From assembly GCF_014879935.1 (NCBI RefSeq), contig NZ_JACSRD010000113.1, positions 1 through 63,403 on the forward strand: a stretch of 63,403 nt of DNA, given 5' to 3'. A model generated the notes under the pieces. It saw only the letters and a program-made list of their open reading frames with translations. It ran no database searches and was not told where the DNA came from. Shown in pieces: positions 16,424 through 24,684 of the stretch. The DNA comes from Prosthecobacter sp. (GTDB taxonomy: Bacteria; Verrucomicrobiota; Verrucomicrobiia; Verrucomicrobiales; Verrucomicrobiaceae). Each line of letters opens with the position of its first letter. Position 1 is the stretch's first letter. Both the position numbers and the translations under genes were made by a program.

Positions 16424-17835
16424 AACCCGCTGATCAATTCCGCCTGCTGGAGCTGTCCGAGCGTTACGCGGATCAAAAACTGAGCGCGGAGGAAGTTTCC
16501 GCACTGGAGACTGAACTGCGCGAATCGACCGAAGCCCGCGCGTTCTTCGCCAAAGCGCTGCATCAGCGTGCCGAACTGTGTTTTGATGACTCGTGGCATT
16601 CGCAACCGGTCGCCGAGGCAAAACCCGCCGCGCAGCGCATGTGGTGGCGTCATGCGATCACGGCCGCCGCAGCCGCATGCGTGACGTTCGGCTTCGTGTG
16701 GCTGCAAAACGGCCGCGATGGCAGCGTGGCGACCCTGATCCGTGCCCAGCAGTGTCAATGGGCCGGCAGCAGCCTGCCGACGGTGGAAGGCGCACGTTTG
16801 AAGCCCGGCATGCTCGATTTGATCGAAGGTCTCGCGGTGCTGCGCTTCGACAGTGGCGCGGAACTCGTGCTCGAAGCTCCTGCCACCGTCGAAGTGCTCG
16901 ATGCCATGAACTGCAAGCTGCGCCGCGGCACGCTCGTGGCCGAGGTTCCGCCACAGGCCAAGGGCTTCAGCATCGACACGAAAGACGCCAAGGTCATCGA
17001 CTGGGGCACGAAATTCGGTGTCAGCGCCGATGACGACGGCAAATACATGGTGCGCGTGCTTGAAGGGCTCGTGGAGGTTGAGGACAAGAACGCCACCGGC
17101 TCCAAGAAGCTCGAAAAAGGCCAGGGCATCGACCGCGGCTGGTCGAAGAGCCAGCTTCATCCCACCTCGGATGAAACACCGGAGCCCAGCCGCTGGCAGC
17201 CAGCCACGGTGATTGATTCCGGCGACGGCTGGCAGGCGATCACGACCGCCTTTGGCCGTGGAAAGGACAGCTACATTCAATCGGGCTCCAAACCGACGCC
17301 AGACTTCGGCAAGCATCCCTTCGCGCGTGTGAAATGGACCACCGGAAAGCCGGAGTTGAACCGGAAAGCTTATCTCGCCTTCGATTTGAGCCAGTTCGCC
17401 GGCCGCCAGATCGAGGATGCGGAGCTGGTGCTCACGATCGAGCCCAGCGAACTCGGTTTCGCCAGCTTTGTCCCGGACAGCACCTTCGCCGTGTATGGTG
17501 TGACCAACGAATCCGCCGACGCCTGGGAAGAGAACGGGCTTTCCTGGCAGCAGGCACCTGCCCACGATCCCGCTCAAGCCGCGCTCAATCAACCCGTGGG
17601 CAGCCAGGTGAAGCTGCTCGGCCGCTTCGAGATTGCCCAGGGCATCAACCGCGGCGTGCGCAAGCTGCGCGGCAAGGATCTCGCCGACTTTTTGTCGGCG
17701 GACACGAATCAAATCGTCACCCTCATCGTCTGCCGTGAGACTGACGAAACGGCCGACAGCGGTCTCGTTCACGCCTTCGCCACCAAGGAAAACGGTTCTC
17801 GTTCCGCCCCGGTTCTTCGGGTGAAGACCAGGTGA
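16420..17835 (+). CDS. FecR-like membrane protein with C-terminal CBM96/DNRLRE-like domain
   Basis: The 471-residue partner of the sigma factor starts on the ATGA overlap. The cytoplasmic N-terminus (residues 1-75) has an anti-sigma-like helical pattern (RLLELSERYADQKLSAEEVS). One membrane segment spans about residues 78-96 (ITAAAAACVTFGFVWL). A FecR domain occupies about 100-230 (LRFDSGAELVLEAPATVEV; AKVIDWGTKFGVS; VRVLEGLVEVED). The C-terminal 200 residues (DSYIQSGSKPTPDFGKHPFA; RKAYLAFDLSQF; DAWEENGLSWQQAP) match the DNRLRE/CBM96 module that binds carbohydrate in secreted enzymes. A carbohydrate-binding sensor fused to an anti-sigma regulator would link ligand sensing to expression; this is inference. 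The stop codon abuts the stop of the opposite-strand flavoprotein gene (TGATCA, 17833-17838). Confidence 0.85.
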   Translation: MKPADQFRLLELSERYADQKLSAEEVSALETELRESTEARAFFAKALHQRAELCFDDSWHSQPVAEAKPAAQRMWWRHAITAAAAACVTFGFVWLQNGRDGSVATLIRAQQCQWAGSSLPTVEGARLKPGMLDLIEGLAVLRFDSGAELVLEAPATVEVLDAMNCKLRRGTLVAEVPPQAKGFSIDTKDAKVIDWGTKFGVSADDDGKYMVRVLEGLVEVEDKNATGSKKLEKGQGIDRGWSKSQLHPTSDETPEPSRWQPATVIDSGDGWQAITTAFGRGKDSYIQSGSKPTPDFGKHPFARVKWTTGKPELNRKAYLAFDLSQFAGRQIEDAELVLTIEPSELGFASFVPDSTFAVYGVTNESADAWEENGLSWQQAPAHDPAQAALNQPVGSQVKLLGRFEIAQGINRGVRKLRGKDLADFLSADTNQIVTLIVCRETDETADSGLVHAFATKENGSRSAPVLRVKTR

Positions 17836-19089
17836 TCAACCGATCTCAATCGGCTTCGCGAGCGCGAAGCGTTTCTGGATCCACACGAGACCAAAGAAGA
17901 ACTGCAGACGCCACCAGGTGGCGAAGTTCATCTCCGGGCGGCCGGCGAGGACGCAGTTGATGGCGCAGACCATGCGGAACTTGTTGCTGGGCTGGAAGAA
18001 GAGCTGCGCGAAGTGCTTCGTGTAAAACTTCTCTATGAACTGCCAGAAACGGCCGACGTGTTTCTTGGTGGACCATTCGTAGCGTTTGAGCGCAAAGGTC
18101 ATCGCCTTCCTCGCTGTGATGGCTGCGCTCACCGCCCGCGCCCCTTTTTGCGCGCTGTGCATCGCGAGCATGACGCCGCTGGAGAAGATGGGATCGATGA
18201 AGCCCGCGGCATCGCCCACGCGCACCACGCGGTCGGAGACGAGCGTGCGGTTCGTGTAGGAAAAGTCGCTCAGCACGTGCCCCTGCGTGATGGCCTTCGC
18301 ATGGATCATGCGATCGCGCACGGTCGGCGTGGCAGCCACAGCATCCTCGAACACCGCCAGCGGCTCCTGCTTCATCGACTTGAAGTCCTCCAGGTCGAGC
18401 ACGAGACCGATGCTGACCTTGTCATCTTCGAGCGGAATCATCCAGAACCACGAGTTTTTCCGCCGCACGATCAAGATGTCGCCCTTTTCCTCGCCCTCGG
18501 TCATCTGCACGCCGCTGTAGTGGCCGAAGATGGCGATCTTTTTGTGGCCGGGGTAGTAGTCGCGCAGTTTCTCGCGGTTGGCGGTGAAGTTGTTCAATCC
18601 GCTGGCATCGATCAGGAAAGCCGCCTTCGCCTCGGATTCAGAGCCGTCTTTGGCCCGAAAACGGACAGCCACCTGCTCCTTCGTCACGTCATAGCCCGTC
18701 ACCAGCGTTTCTTCACGCACCTCAGCGCCCAGTTCCTCGGCATGACGAAGCAGGATGTCGTCGAACCTGGCACGTTCGACCTGGATCGACTCTGGAAACT
18801 CGGTGAAGGAGCCGCGGGCGAAGTTCAGCCGCGTGTGGCGGGAGCCATCGCCCATCCAGAACTGGGCACCACGCTTCGCCATGAAGCCCGCCGCCTGGAT
18901 TTTTCCCCACACGCCCAGTTCATCGAAGATGGGGCGATTGTAGGGCAGCAATGACTCGCCGATGTGAAAGCGCGGGAACTTCTCCTTCTCCAGCACCAGC
19001 ACCCTGCGGCCCGACTGGCGCAGCGTGCAGGCGGCGGTCGCGCCCGCCGGCCCGCCGCCAATGATGATGACATCCCAGGAATTCTGCAT
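17836..19089 (-). CDS. FAD-dependent oxidoreductase, flavin halogenase-like/geranylgeranyl reductase-like
   Basis: From ATG 19087-19089 the protein has 417 residues and opens directly on a Rossmann FAD site (VIIIGGGPAGATAACTLRQ, Gly11 to Gly16). ATG 19107 is an alternative start, six residues longer. Other motifs are the ribose-binding Glu strand VLVLEKEKFPR, GESLLPYNRPIFDELG, and VGDAAGFIDPIFSSGVMLA. The stretch NSWFWMIP resembles the WxWxIP signature of flavin-dependent halogenases. However, the family contains many non-halogenating reductases, and the halogenase catalytic Lys could not be placed, so no substrate is claimed. No biosynthetic cluster surrounds it. Confidence 0.82.
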   Translation of the reverse strand: MQNSWDVIIIGGGPAGATAACTLRQSGRRVLVLEKEKFPRFHIGESLLPYNRPIFDELGVWGKIQAAGFMAKRGAQFWMGDGSRHTRLNFARGSFTEFPESIQVERARFDDILLRHAEELGAEVREETLVTGYDVTKEQVAVRFRAKDGSESEAKAAFLIDASGLNNFTANREKLRDYYPGHKKIAIFGHYSGVQMTEGEEKGDILIVRRKNSWFWMIPLEDDKVSIGLVLDLEDFKSMKQEPLAVFEDAVAATPTVRDRMIHAKAITQGHVLSDFSYTNRTLVSDRVVRVGDAAGFIDPIFSSGVMLAMHSAQKGARAVSAAITARKAMTFALKRYEWSTKKHVGRFWQFIEKFYTKHFAQLFFQPSNKFRMVCAINCVLAGRPEMNFATWWRLQFFFGLVWIQKRFALAKPIEIG

Positions 19090-19183
19090 GCGTGAATGAG
19101 GTGCCATTTCTCGCGCCGGTGGCAAGGAGAAGGCTCTGTCTCTTTACGCTCCGAATTTGGCCCGTGGATTCATGCGTCGGAGG

Positions 19184-19519
19184 TCATTCTTCGCCCGGCG
19201 GGTCGAGCAGACGTCGTGGCAGGTCCCTCATGCCATGAATGACGCGCACCACGGTCAGGACACGGCCGTCCGCACGGTAAAACACGACAAAGCGATCAAA
19301 CGGCTGCTCGGCAGTGAGGCTGTGAAGTCCGGCTAGTTCCGGGTGTGCGAAACGGCGTGGCCGACCGAGGCCGGGATTGGTCGAAAGGTTGTCAAAAGTG
19401 GCCTTCAATGCCGCTTCGTAGCGGTTGGCGACATCGGCGTCCGCGTGCCGCAGATACCAGGCGAGCTGGAGGGTGATGTCCTCCGCTGCCAGATCGGAGA
19501 CCTCGATGCGCAGACTCAT
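19184..19519 (-). CDS. parE: RelE/ParE-family toxin
   Basis: The 111-residue protein (from ATG 19517-19519, MSLRIEVSDLAAEDI) has the RelE/ParE fold pattern: N-terminal strand, helix AWYLRHADADVANRYEAALK, then GRPRRF, HSLTAEQPFDRFVVFYR, and terminal VVRVIHGMRDLPRRLL. Family toxins poison gyrase (ParE) or cut mRNA (RelE); the R.F.VFYR...V.VLRV.H core favours ParE. It is encoded immediately after its antitoxin with a 4-base overlap (19516-19519). Confidence 0.85.
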   Translation of the reverse strand: MSLRIEVSDLAAEDITLQLAWYLRHADADVANRYEAALKATFDNLSTNPGLGRPRRFAHPELAGLHSLTAEQPFDRFVVFYRADGRVLTVVRVIHGMRDLPRRLLDPPGEE

Positions 19520-19779
19520 TGGGCAGCCAGCTTGACGGCCCGCGAGCGCATTTCGGTCCACACCGCATCGGTGAGCGGCCGTTTGGGCGAACGGACGCCG
19601 GCCAGGAGCGCATCGACGAGGGCCGGATTATCATTGTTTGCATCCAAAGCGAGCTGCTGTTGCGCCTGGTGGCGGACAGCATCGCGGACCACCTCTTCGG
19701 CGTCGGTGTAGAATCCGGAGGCGACCTGCGAAGCGACGTATTCGCCGAGTTTGTCCGGAAGATGAAGTGTCAGCGTCAT
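19516..19779 (-). CDS. parD: ParD-like antitoxin
   Basis: The 87-residue protein begins MTLTLHLPDKLGEYVASQVA, a ribbon-helix-helix DNA-binding N-terminus, followed by GFYTDAEEVVRDAVR, the standard ParD second-helix region. The C-terminal half (ALLAGVRSPKRPLTDAVWTE) should wrap the toxin. As in other ParDE pairs, the antitoxin comes first and the genes overlap, so it likely autoregulates the operon. Confidence 0.85.
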   Translation of the reverse strand: MTLTLHLPDKLGEYVASQVASGFYTDAEEVVRDAVRHQAQQQLALDANNDNPALVDALLAGVRSPKRPLTDAVWTEMRSRAVKLAAQ

Positions 19780-19831
19780 GCGCAGAGAGTAGCGACCGCT
19801 GAGGGCTTTCTCAATCGGGAAAAAGATCGCC

Positions 19832-21277
19832 TCAAGCGCGGATCTTGGTGAAGGGATTCCCCTCGTTCATGTCGATGCGCTCCGGGCGGCCTTTGTGGGT
19901 GTACACGAGGCGCGTGTGGTCGATGCCCATGAGGTGGAGGATCGTGGCGTGGAAGTCGTGCACGTGGATCTTGTCCTCCGCAGCGCGGAGGCCGAGGTCG
20001 TCGGTGCCGCCGATCGTGGTGCCCGCTTTGACGCCGCCGCCGGCCATCCACATGGTGAAGCCGGTCGGATTGTGGTCGCGGCCGTCGCCTTTCTCGCTCA
20101 TCGGTGTGCGACCGAACTCGCCGCCCCAGACCACGAGCGTCTCGTCGAGCAGGCCGCGGGATTTGAGGTCGCGCAGGAGGCCGGCGACGGGTTTGTCCTG
20201 CTCGCCGCAGTACTTGGTGTGGTTGGCCTCGATCTTGTCGTGCGCGTCCCACTTGCTGCCGGCACCGTGGTAGAGCTGCACGAAGCGGACCCCGCGCTCG
20301 ACGAGGCGGCGGGCGAGCAGGCAGTTGCGGCCCATGACTTCGGTCTTCGGATCATCGATGCCGTAGAGCTTCTTGATGGCCTCGGACTCGCCCTTGAGAT
20401 CGACAGCCTCGGGTGCCTCGGCCTGCATGCGGAAGGCGAGTTCGTAGGCGCGGATGCGGGCGTCGAGCTCGGTGTTGTCGATGCGGCTGGCACCGAAATC
20501 GCGGTTCAATTTGCCGAGGAAGCCGAGTTTGCCCTTCTGGCGTGCTTCGCTGATCCCTTTCGGCGTGGCGAGGTTGTCGATGGGCGTCGCGCCGCCCTCG
20601 AATTCGACGCCTTGATAGGTCGCGGGCATGAAACCAGCGCCCCAGTTGCGCACGCCGTTCACGACCTGCGTTTCGGTGTCCTTGATGACGACAAAAGCGG
20701 GCAGGTTGCTGTTTTCGGTGCCGAGACCGTAGTTCACCCACGCACCGAGCGACGGACGGCCACCAAAGATGCTGCCGGTGTTCATCTGGCAGACGCCGCC
20801 GGCGTGGTTGATGCCGTCGGACACGCAGGAGCGCACGACGCAGAGCTCGTCGGCCAATTGCGCGGTGTGCGGCAGCCAGTCGGAGATCCACAGGCCACTT
20901 TCGCCATGCTGCTTCCATTCGCGTTTGTCGGCGAGCAAGGGCGCGCGGCTTTCGCCCATGGCGGTGATGACGGTGCCAAAGCTGTCGGGAAGCTGCTGAC
21001 CGGCGAGTTTGCGCAGCAGCGGCTTCGGATCAAAGAGATCGATGTGGCTGGGCCCGCCCTCCATGAAGAGGAAGATGACGCTTTTGGCCTTCCCGGCCTT
21101 GTGCGCGAGCCTGGCGGCCTGCGGTGTGGCCGCTTTGCCACCGGCATCGCCCAAGGCGGCCATCAGAGGTGATTCGCCCATCAAGGCGGAGAGCGCCAGC
21201 GCGCCAAATCCAGCGCCACCTCGGCGGATGAAGTCACGACGGTTGGTGAGGAGTTCGTGATGAGGAGGGAAAGTCAT
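19832..21277 (-). CDS. DUF1501 protein (Tat-exported, sulfatase-superfamily fold)
   Basis: The 481-residue protein starts at ATG 21275-21277 and carries a twin-arginine signal (TNRRDFIRRGGAGFGALALS). DUF1501 motifs follow: [87 protein letters not shown] and HVHDFHATILHLMGIDH. Family members adopt an alkaline-phosphatase/sulfatase-like fold and almost always partner a PSCyt1-DUF1549-DUF1553 protein. Here the probable partner (12462-15779) is on the same strand but separated by the sigma, FecR, flavoprotein and toxin-antitoxin genes. This suggests the pair was split by insertion. The natural substrate is unknown. Confidence 0.9.
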   Translation of the reverse strand: MTFPPHHELLTNRRDFIRRGGAGFGALALSALMGESPLMAALGDAGGKAATPQAARLAHKAGKAKSVIFLFMEGGPSHIDLFDPKPLLRKLAGQQLPDSFGTVITAMGESRAPLLADKREWKQHGESGLWISDWLPHTAQLADELCVVRSCVSDGINHAGGVCQMNTGSIFGGRPSLGAWVNYGLGTENSNLPAFVVIKDTETQVVNGVRNWGAGFMPATYQGVEFEGGATPIDNLATPKGISEARQKGKLGFLGKLNRDFGASRIDNTELDARIRAYELAFRMQAEAPEAVDLKGESEAIKKLYGIDDPKTEVMGRNCLLARRLVERGVRFVQLYHGAGSKWDAHDKIEANHTKYCGEQDKPVAGLLRDLKSRGLLDETLVVWGGEFGRTPMSEKGDGRDHNPTGFTMWMAGGGVKAGTTIGGTDDLGLRAAEDKIHVHDFHATILHLMGIDHTRLVYTHKGRPERIDMNEGNPFTKIRA

Positions 21278-21462
21278 GGGCGCGTTTTGATAACCACTAA
21301 TAAGAGGCACAACGGCGGCTTTTGGACGCAATTTTCGCCTTTCGCGGCCGACGTGCCGCCTGGCAGCCATGCATGATCACTAAGACCGCCCGCCCGCGCA
21401 CACGCGATTCAGTCCGTGACCTGTCCGACGGACCGCCGTCATCTCATTTCATTCCTGCTGCC

Positions 21463-21729
21463 ATGACCACTGACATTCCAGCCCATCCTGCCGAACATGC
21501 GCTCTCCCGCTTTGTGGACAAAGCCGAAACGATGGCACGCGACGAGCCGGCGAAAGCCGTCGCCGCGGCCGTCGGCGCCGGCGTCGTCCTCAACATCCTG
21601 CCGCTTCGCTTCCTGGTCGCCAGCGCCAGCGCGGTGACGCTGACAATGCTGCGCCCTGCCCTGCTCACGCTTGGCGTGATCAAGGCCTTTGAACTCTGCA
21701 CCTGCCACCGGAAACCATCCCATGAATGA
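21463..21729 (+). CDS. Small membrane-associated protein, DUF883/ElaB-like
   Basis: The 88-residue protein starts at ATG 21463 (MTTDIPAHPAEHALSRFVDK). It has an amphipathic N-terminal helix, then DEPAKAVAAAVGAGVVLNIL, resembling the membrane-anchoring end of DUF883/ElaB-type proteins, and a second hydrophobic stretch (LRFLVASASAVTLTMLRPAL). Such proteins tether to the inner membrane and in enterobacteria bind ribosomes in stationary phase. That role is not implied here. It overlaps the following gene by 8 bases. Confidence 0.65.
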   Translation: MTTDIPAHPAEHALSRFVDKAETMARDEPAKAVAAAVGAGVVLNILPLRFLVASASAVTLTMLRPALLTLGVIKAFELCTCHRKPSHE

Positions 21730-22063
21730 TCCTGCCGATATTCCCCCCACCGATGAAGAAACGCCGGAACAGCCTCCGACGCCACCCACCTTCCTCGGCC
21801 AACTGGAACGCGTGATCCGGCATCATCCCATGGCCGCCACGCTGGCCACCGTCGGCTTTGGCTGCGCGGTGGGCATCGCCGCACGCGAGCTGCTGGCACC
21901 CACACCCACGCCGAAAAGCCGTGTCATGCATCTGCTGGAGGACATCCAGAGCCGGCTTGCCGACTTTGCCGAGCCGGCCTACGACCGCGCCAGCGATCTC
22001 ATGGACGATGGAGCGAAGGCGATGAAGCGCGGGGCGAAACGTGTGCGGCACCTCTTCGCGTGA
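21722..22063 (+). CDS. Small membrane-associated hypothetical protein
   Basis: The 113-residue protein begins MNDPADIPPTDEETPEQPP, an acidic, proline-rich lead. A hydrophobic segment follows (HHPMAATLATVGFGCAVGIA) after a basic helix, then a charged helix (MHLLEDIQSRLADF) and a basic tail (KAMKRGAKRVRHLFA). It looks like a companion of the preceding DUF883-like protein; the start codon lies within the last codons of that gene. A DUF883-like topology is likely, with unknown function. Confidence 0.65.
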   Translation: MNDPADIPPTDEETPEQPPTPPTFLGQLERVIRHHPMAATLATVGFGCAVGIAARELLAPTPTPKSRVMHLLEDIQSRLADFAEPAYDRASDLMDDGAKAMKRGAKRVRHLFA

Positions 22064-22076
22064 GAGGAGCGGCCGC

Positions 22077-23165
22077 TCACTTCTTTTTTCCCTGCCGCTC
22101 CAGTTGGATGATGTTTTCGAGATTGGGGCCGTAGGCCCGCACGAAGGCGTTACGGAAGATGTTGCCGATCGTCGGCAGCACCGCGGCCTTCGGATCATCC
22201 ACCCGGCCTTGCAACGGGATCATGGTGGCAAAGCGTTCCTTCCGCTGGTTGCGGAACAGGCGCGTGACGGAGCCCACAAAGCCCTCCCACAGCAGGTGAA
22301 GCGGATTCCTGGCATCCTCCTTCACATCCACGATGTCCACATCGTCGAACAAGGGCTTCAAGTAACCCCGCATGCTGCCATTCACGGCGGCAAACTCCGC
22401 CGCGATCGCCAGCGTGCCTTTCTCGAAGTCAAAGTTGGCGTAGGCCCGGGAGAAGTCATTGAGCCGCACCAGCGAGACCGGGCTCATCTTCAAATCCATG
22501 TCAAAGGTGGGCAGCGACGTGAAGGGATTGATCTCCATGTCCAGGTCCAGCCGCGATTCGCCCAAGGCACGTCCTCTCGCCTCGATGGTCGCCACCAGTT
22601 TCTCCGCGAGGTCCCGGCTGTTGGTGAAATTGCGGCCCAGGACGTGAAGCTGGTCCACCTTCAAATCGACCTTCGGCCGACTGTGGAAGTCCCGGTAATG
22701 AATCGTGCCGTCATGGACCTCAAACCGGTTCAAGTCGAGCGGGAACAGCCTGGAGAGCACATCGAGCCACGGCTTGTCCACGCCGACCTGCGTCGTGGCC
22801 TTTGAGGCACCATTCACGACGTTGATCACGGGTGATTCGAAGTCGATCTCGCCCACCCACGCCCCGTCAAACAGAGCCTTCCACTCGACCGAGAGCTTCA
22901 CCGCCTTCGCGGCGAAGAACGGCACCGGCACCTTTCCCGTGGTCTTCACGATCTCGATGTCCTCGATTTCATACGCCCCCTGCCACAGCATCATGTCCAC
23001 ATCGCCGATGTGGCCGTCGTACTCCGGCATCTCGTCCAGCACCCGGTTCACATGACGCTGCACGAGCTGGGGCAGCGCGATGCGCAGGCCGACGATCAGC
23101 ACGGCCAGGATGACCAGCACGGTGTTGTTCCATCGAAAAATGCGTCTCGACCAGCGGACTCTCAT
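22077..23165 (-). CDS. DUF748/AsmA-like envelope protein
   Basis: The 362-residue protein starts at ATG 23163-23165. One N-terminal membrane anchor (NNTVLVILAVLIVGLRIALP) is followed by DUF748-type repeats: MLWQGAYEIEDIEIVKT, VPVPFFAAKAVKLSVEW, FDGAWVGEIDFESPVINVVN, NRFEVHDGTIHYRDF and DFEKGTLAIAAEFAAVNGSM. The family is related to AsmA/VPS13-like proteins that bridge inner and outer membranes and may move lipids; that role is inferred by family. It is convergent with the small membrane protein gene, with only 13 bases between. Confidence 0.8.
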   Translation of the reverse strand: MRVRWSRRIFRWNNTVLVILAVLIVGLRIALPQLVQRHVNRVLDEMPEYDGHIGDVDMMLWQGAYEIEDIEIVKTTGKVPVPFFAAKAVKLSVEWKALFDGAWVGEIDFESPVINVVNGASKATTQVGVDKPWLDVLSRLFPLDLNRFEVHDGTIHYRDFHSRPKVDLKVDQLHVLGRNFTNSRDLAEKLVATIEARGRALGESRLDLDMEINPFTSLPTFDMDLKMSPVSLVRLNDFSRAYANFDFEKGTLAIAAEFAAVNGSMRGYLKPLFDDVDIVDVKEDARNPLHLLWEGFVGSVTRLFRNQRKERFATMIPLQGRVDDPKAAVLPTIGNIFRNAFVRAYGPNLENIIQLERQGKKK

Positions 23166-23387
23166 GGCAGGGATCTCCAGGTGAAGGCCGGAATCGCTCA
23201 CGAAGTTCTTCCGCCCATGGGTGGCACACGACATCCATCGACCCATGCCATTCTGCCGGTTGTATGCTTTTCTCACCTCACGCCGTGGCACCTCCGCGTC
23301 GCCGAGATGTGGAACGATGCGGCCATCTGCGTTCACAAAGACGAATGGAAGGGTGAGTTCCAGTCCCTGGGATGGTGACCTCCCCCC

Positions 23388-24680
23388 ATGACGCCCAACC
23401 ACCGCCGCTTCATCCGCGCCTCGTTTGCCGCCACGACAGCGCTGCTGCTTCTCGGCAGCGGCTGTTCTTATCAAGAACGCCAGACGCGCCGGGCCCGCGC
23501 CCATGCATTCACCGCCTATTGGCCGCAACAGGCCCGCGAGGGCGAGTTGCGCCTCGCCATCAAGGACCTCATCGACATGAAAGGCGTCGTCACCACGGCA
23601 GGCTCCGAATACGTCGCCAAAACCAGCGCCCCGGCGGCACGCGACGCGCGTTGTTTGCAGATCGCACGTGAGCGCGGCATTCCCATCGTCGGCAAAACAA
23701 ACCTCACCGAGCTGGCGGTCACCGTATCCGGCGAGAACGCCTACTTCGGCACCCCACGCAACCGGTTTGACGGCGTGAACGAGGTGATCCCCGGTGGCTC
23801 CTCCAGCGGCTCAGCCGTGGCGGTGAAGACCTACATGGCCGATGTGGCCTTCGGCACCGACACCGCCGGCTCCATCCGCGTGCCCGCGGCCTGCTGCGGT
23901 GTTTATGGACTGAAGACGACCTTTGGTCTCGTGCCGTTGGAAGGTGTTTTCCCCATCTCACCGAAGCATCTCGACACGGTCGGCCCCATGGCGAGAAATG
24001 TTCCCGACCTGGTGAAGGGCATGGACCTCCTCCAGCGCGGATTCGCCGGCCGCTACGCCAAAGCGGTCGCGAATCAACCGACCGGACGTCAGATCAAGAT
24101 CGGACGCCTTTACCTCGACGGCACCGATCCCGCCATCGACGAGGCGATTGATCGCGCTCTCGCCGCCAGCCGCTTCAAGGTCGTCACGCTGAGTCCCGAG
24201 TTCAAGAAACGCTGGGAGCAGGCGCAGAGGGATGGCAAAGTCGTCGCCGCAGCCGACGCCTGGCTCACCGACCGCCAGTTCCAGAACAAAAAGGGCATCG
24301 ACTTCCTCACCAAGGCCGTTTTTGCGCTCGGCGAGATCGAATACAACCTGCGATACGCTGGCGCCCTCCAGCGGCGGGCGGCCTGGCAGCGCACGTTGCG
24401 CGCCGTGTTTGAAGACGTCGATCTCATCGCCGTTCCCACGCTGCAAGGCCTGCCGCCGAAGTTCCCCTTCTGGGGCTCCACCGTACTGTTCGAGCTTCGT
24501 GTGTTCAACATGCAGAACACCGTCGGCGTGAACTACGCGGGCAATCCTGCGCTCGCCATTCCGGTGCCGATGCAGCCCCAGGGCCGCGTCACCCCGGTCA
24601 CCAGCCTGCAATTGATCGGTCCCCGCAGGGGTGAGGCCCAGCTCATCAATGCCGCCCGTATCATCGCCGCCAAATCCTGA
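23388..24680 (+). CDS. Amidase-signature enzyme, lipoprotein
   Basis: The 430-residue amidase (GatA/FAAH superfamily) has a lipoprotein signal: twin-Arg-like HRRFIR start, hydrophobic core and lipobox LGSGC with Cys26. The catalytic triad is Lys59 (LAIKDLIDMKG), cis-Ser138 (PGGSSSGSAVAV) and nucleophile Ser162 (GTDTAGSIRVPAACCG). The 24-residue Ser-Ser spacing is that of the family. It hydrolyses an amide bond; the substrate is unknown. Export as a lipoprotein is unusual for a GatA-like fold and rules out the transamidosome. The TPR gene begins 4 bases after its stop codon, so the two are an operon. Confidence 0.88.
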   Translation: MTPNHRRFIRASFAATTALLLLGSGCSYQERQTRRARAHAFTAYWPQQAREGELRLAIKDLIDMKGVVTTAGSEYVAKTSAPAARDARCLQIARERGIPIVGKTNLTELAVTVSGENAYFGTPRNRFDGVNEVIPGGSSSGSAVAVKTYMADVAFGTDTAGSIRVPAACCGVYGLKTTFGLVPLEGVFPISPKHLDTVGPMARNVPDLVKGMDLLQRGFAGRYAKAVANQPTGRQIKIGRLYLDGTDPAIDEAIDRALAASRFKVVTLSPEFKKRWEQAQRDGKVVAAADAWLTDRQFQNKKGIDFLTKAVFALGEIEYNLRYAGALQRRAAWQRTLRAVFEDVDLIAVPTLQGLPPKFPFWGSTVLFELRVFNMQNTVGVNYAGNPALAIPVPMQPQGRVTPVTSLQLIGPRRGEAQLINAARIIAAKS

Positions 24681-24684
24681 CGCC

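Noticed and set aside
17836..19089. Tryptophan-type halogenase
   Set aside because: A WxWxIP-like stretch is present, but the catalytic Lys could not be placed and no biosynthetic cluster is adjacent; called as halogenase-like oxidoreductase only.
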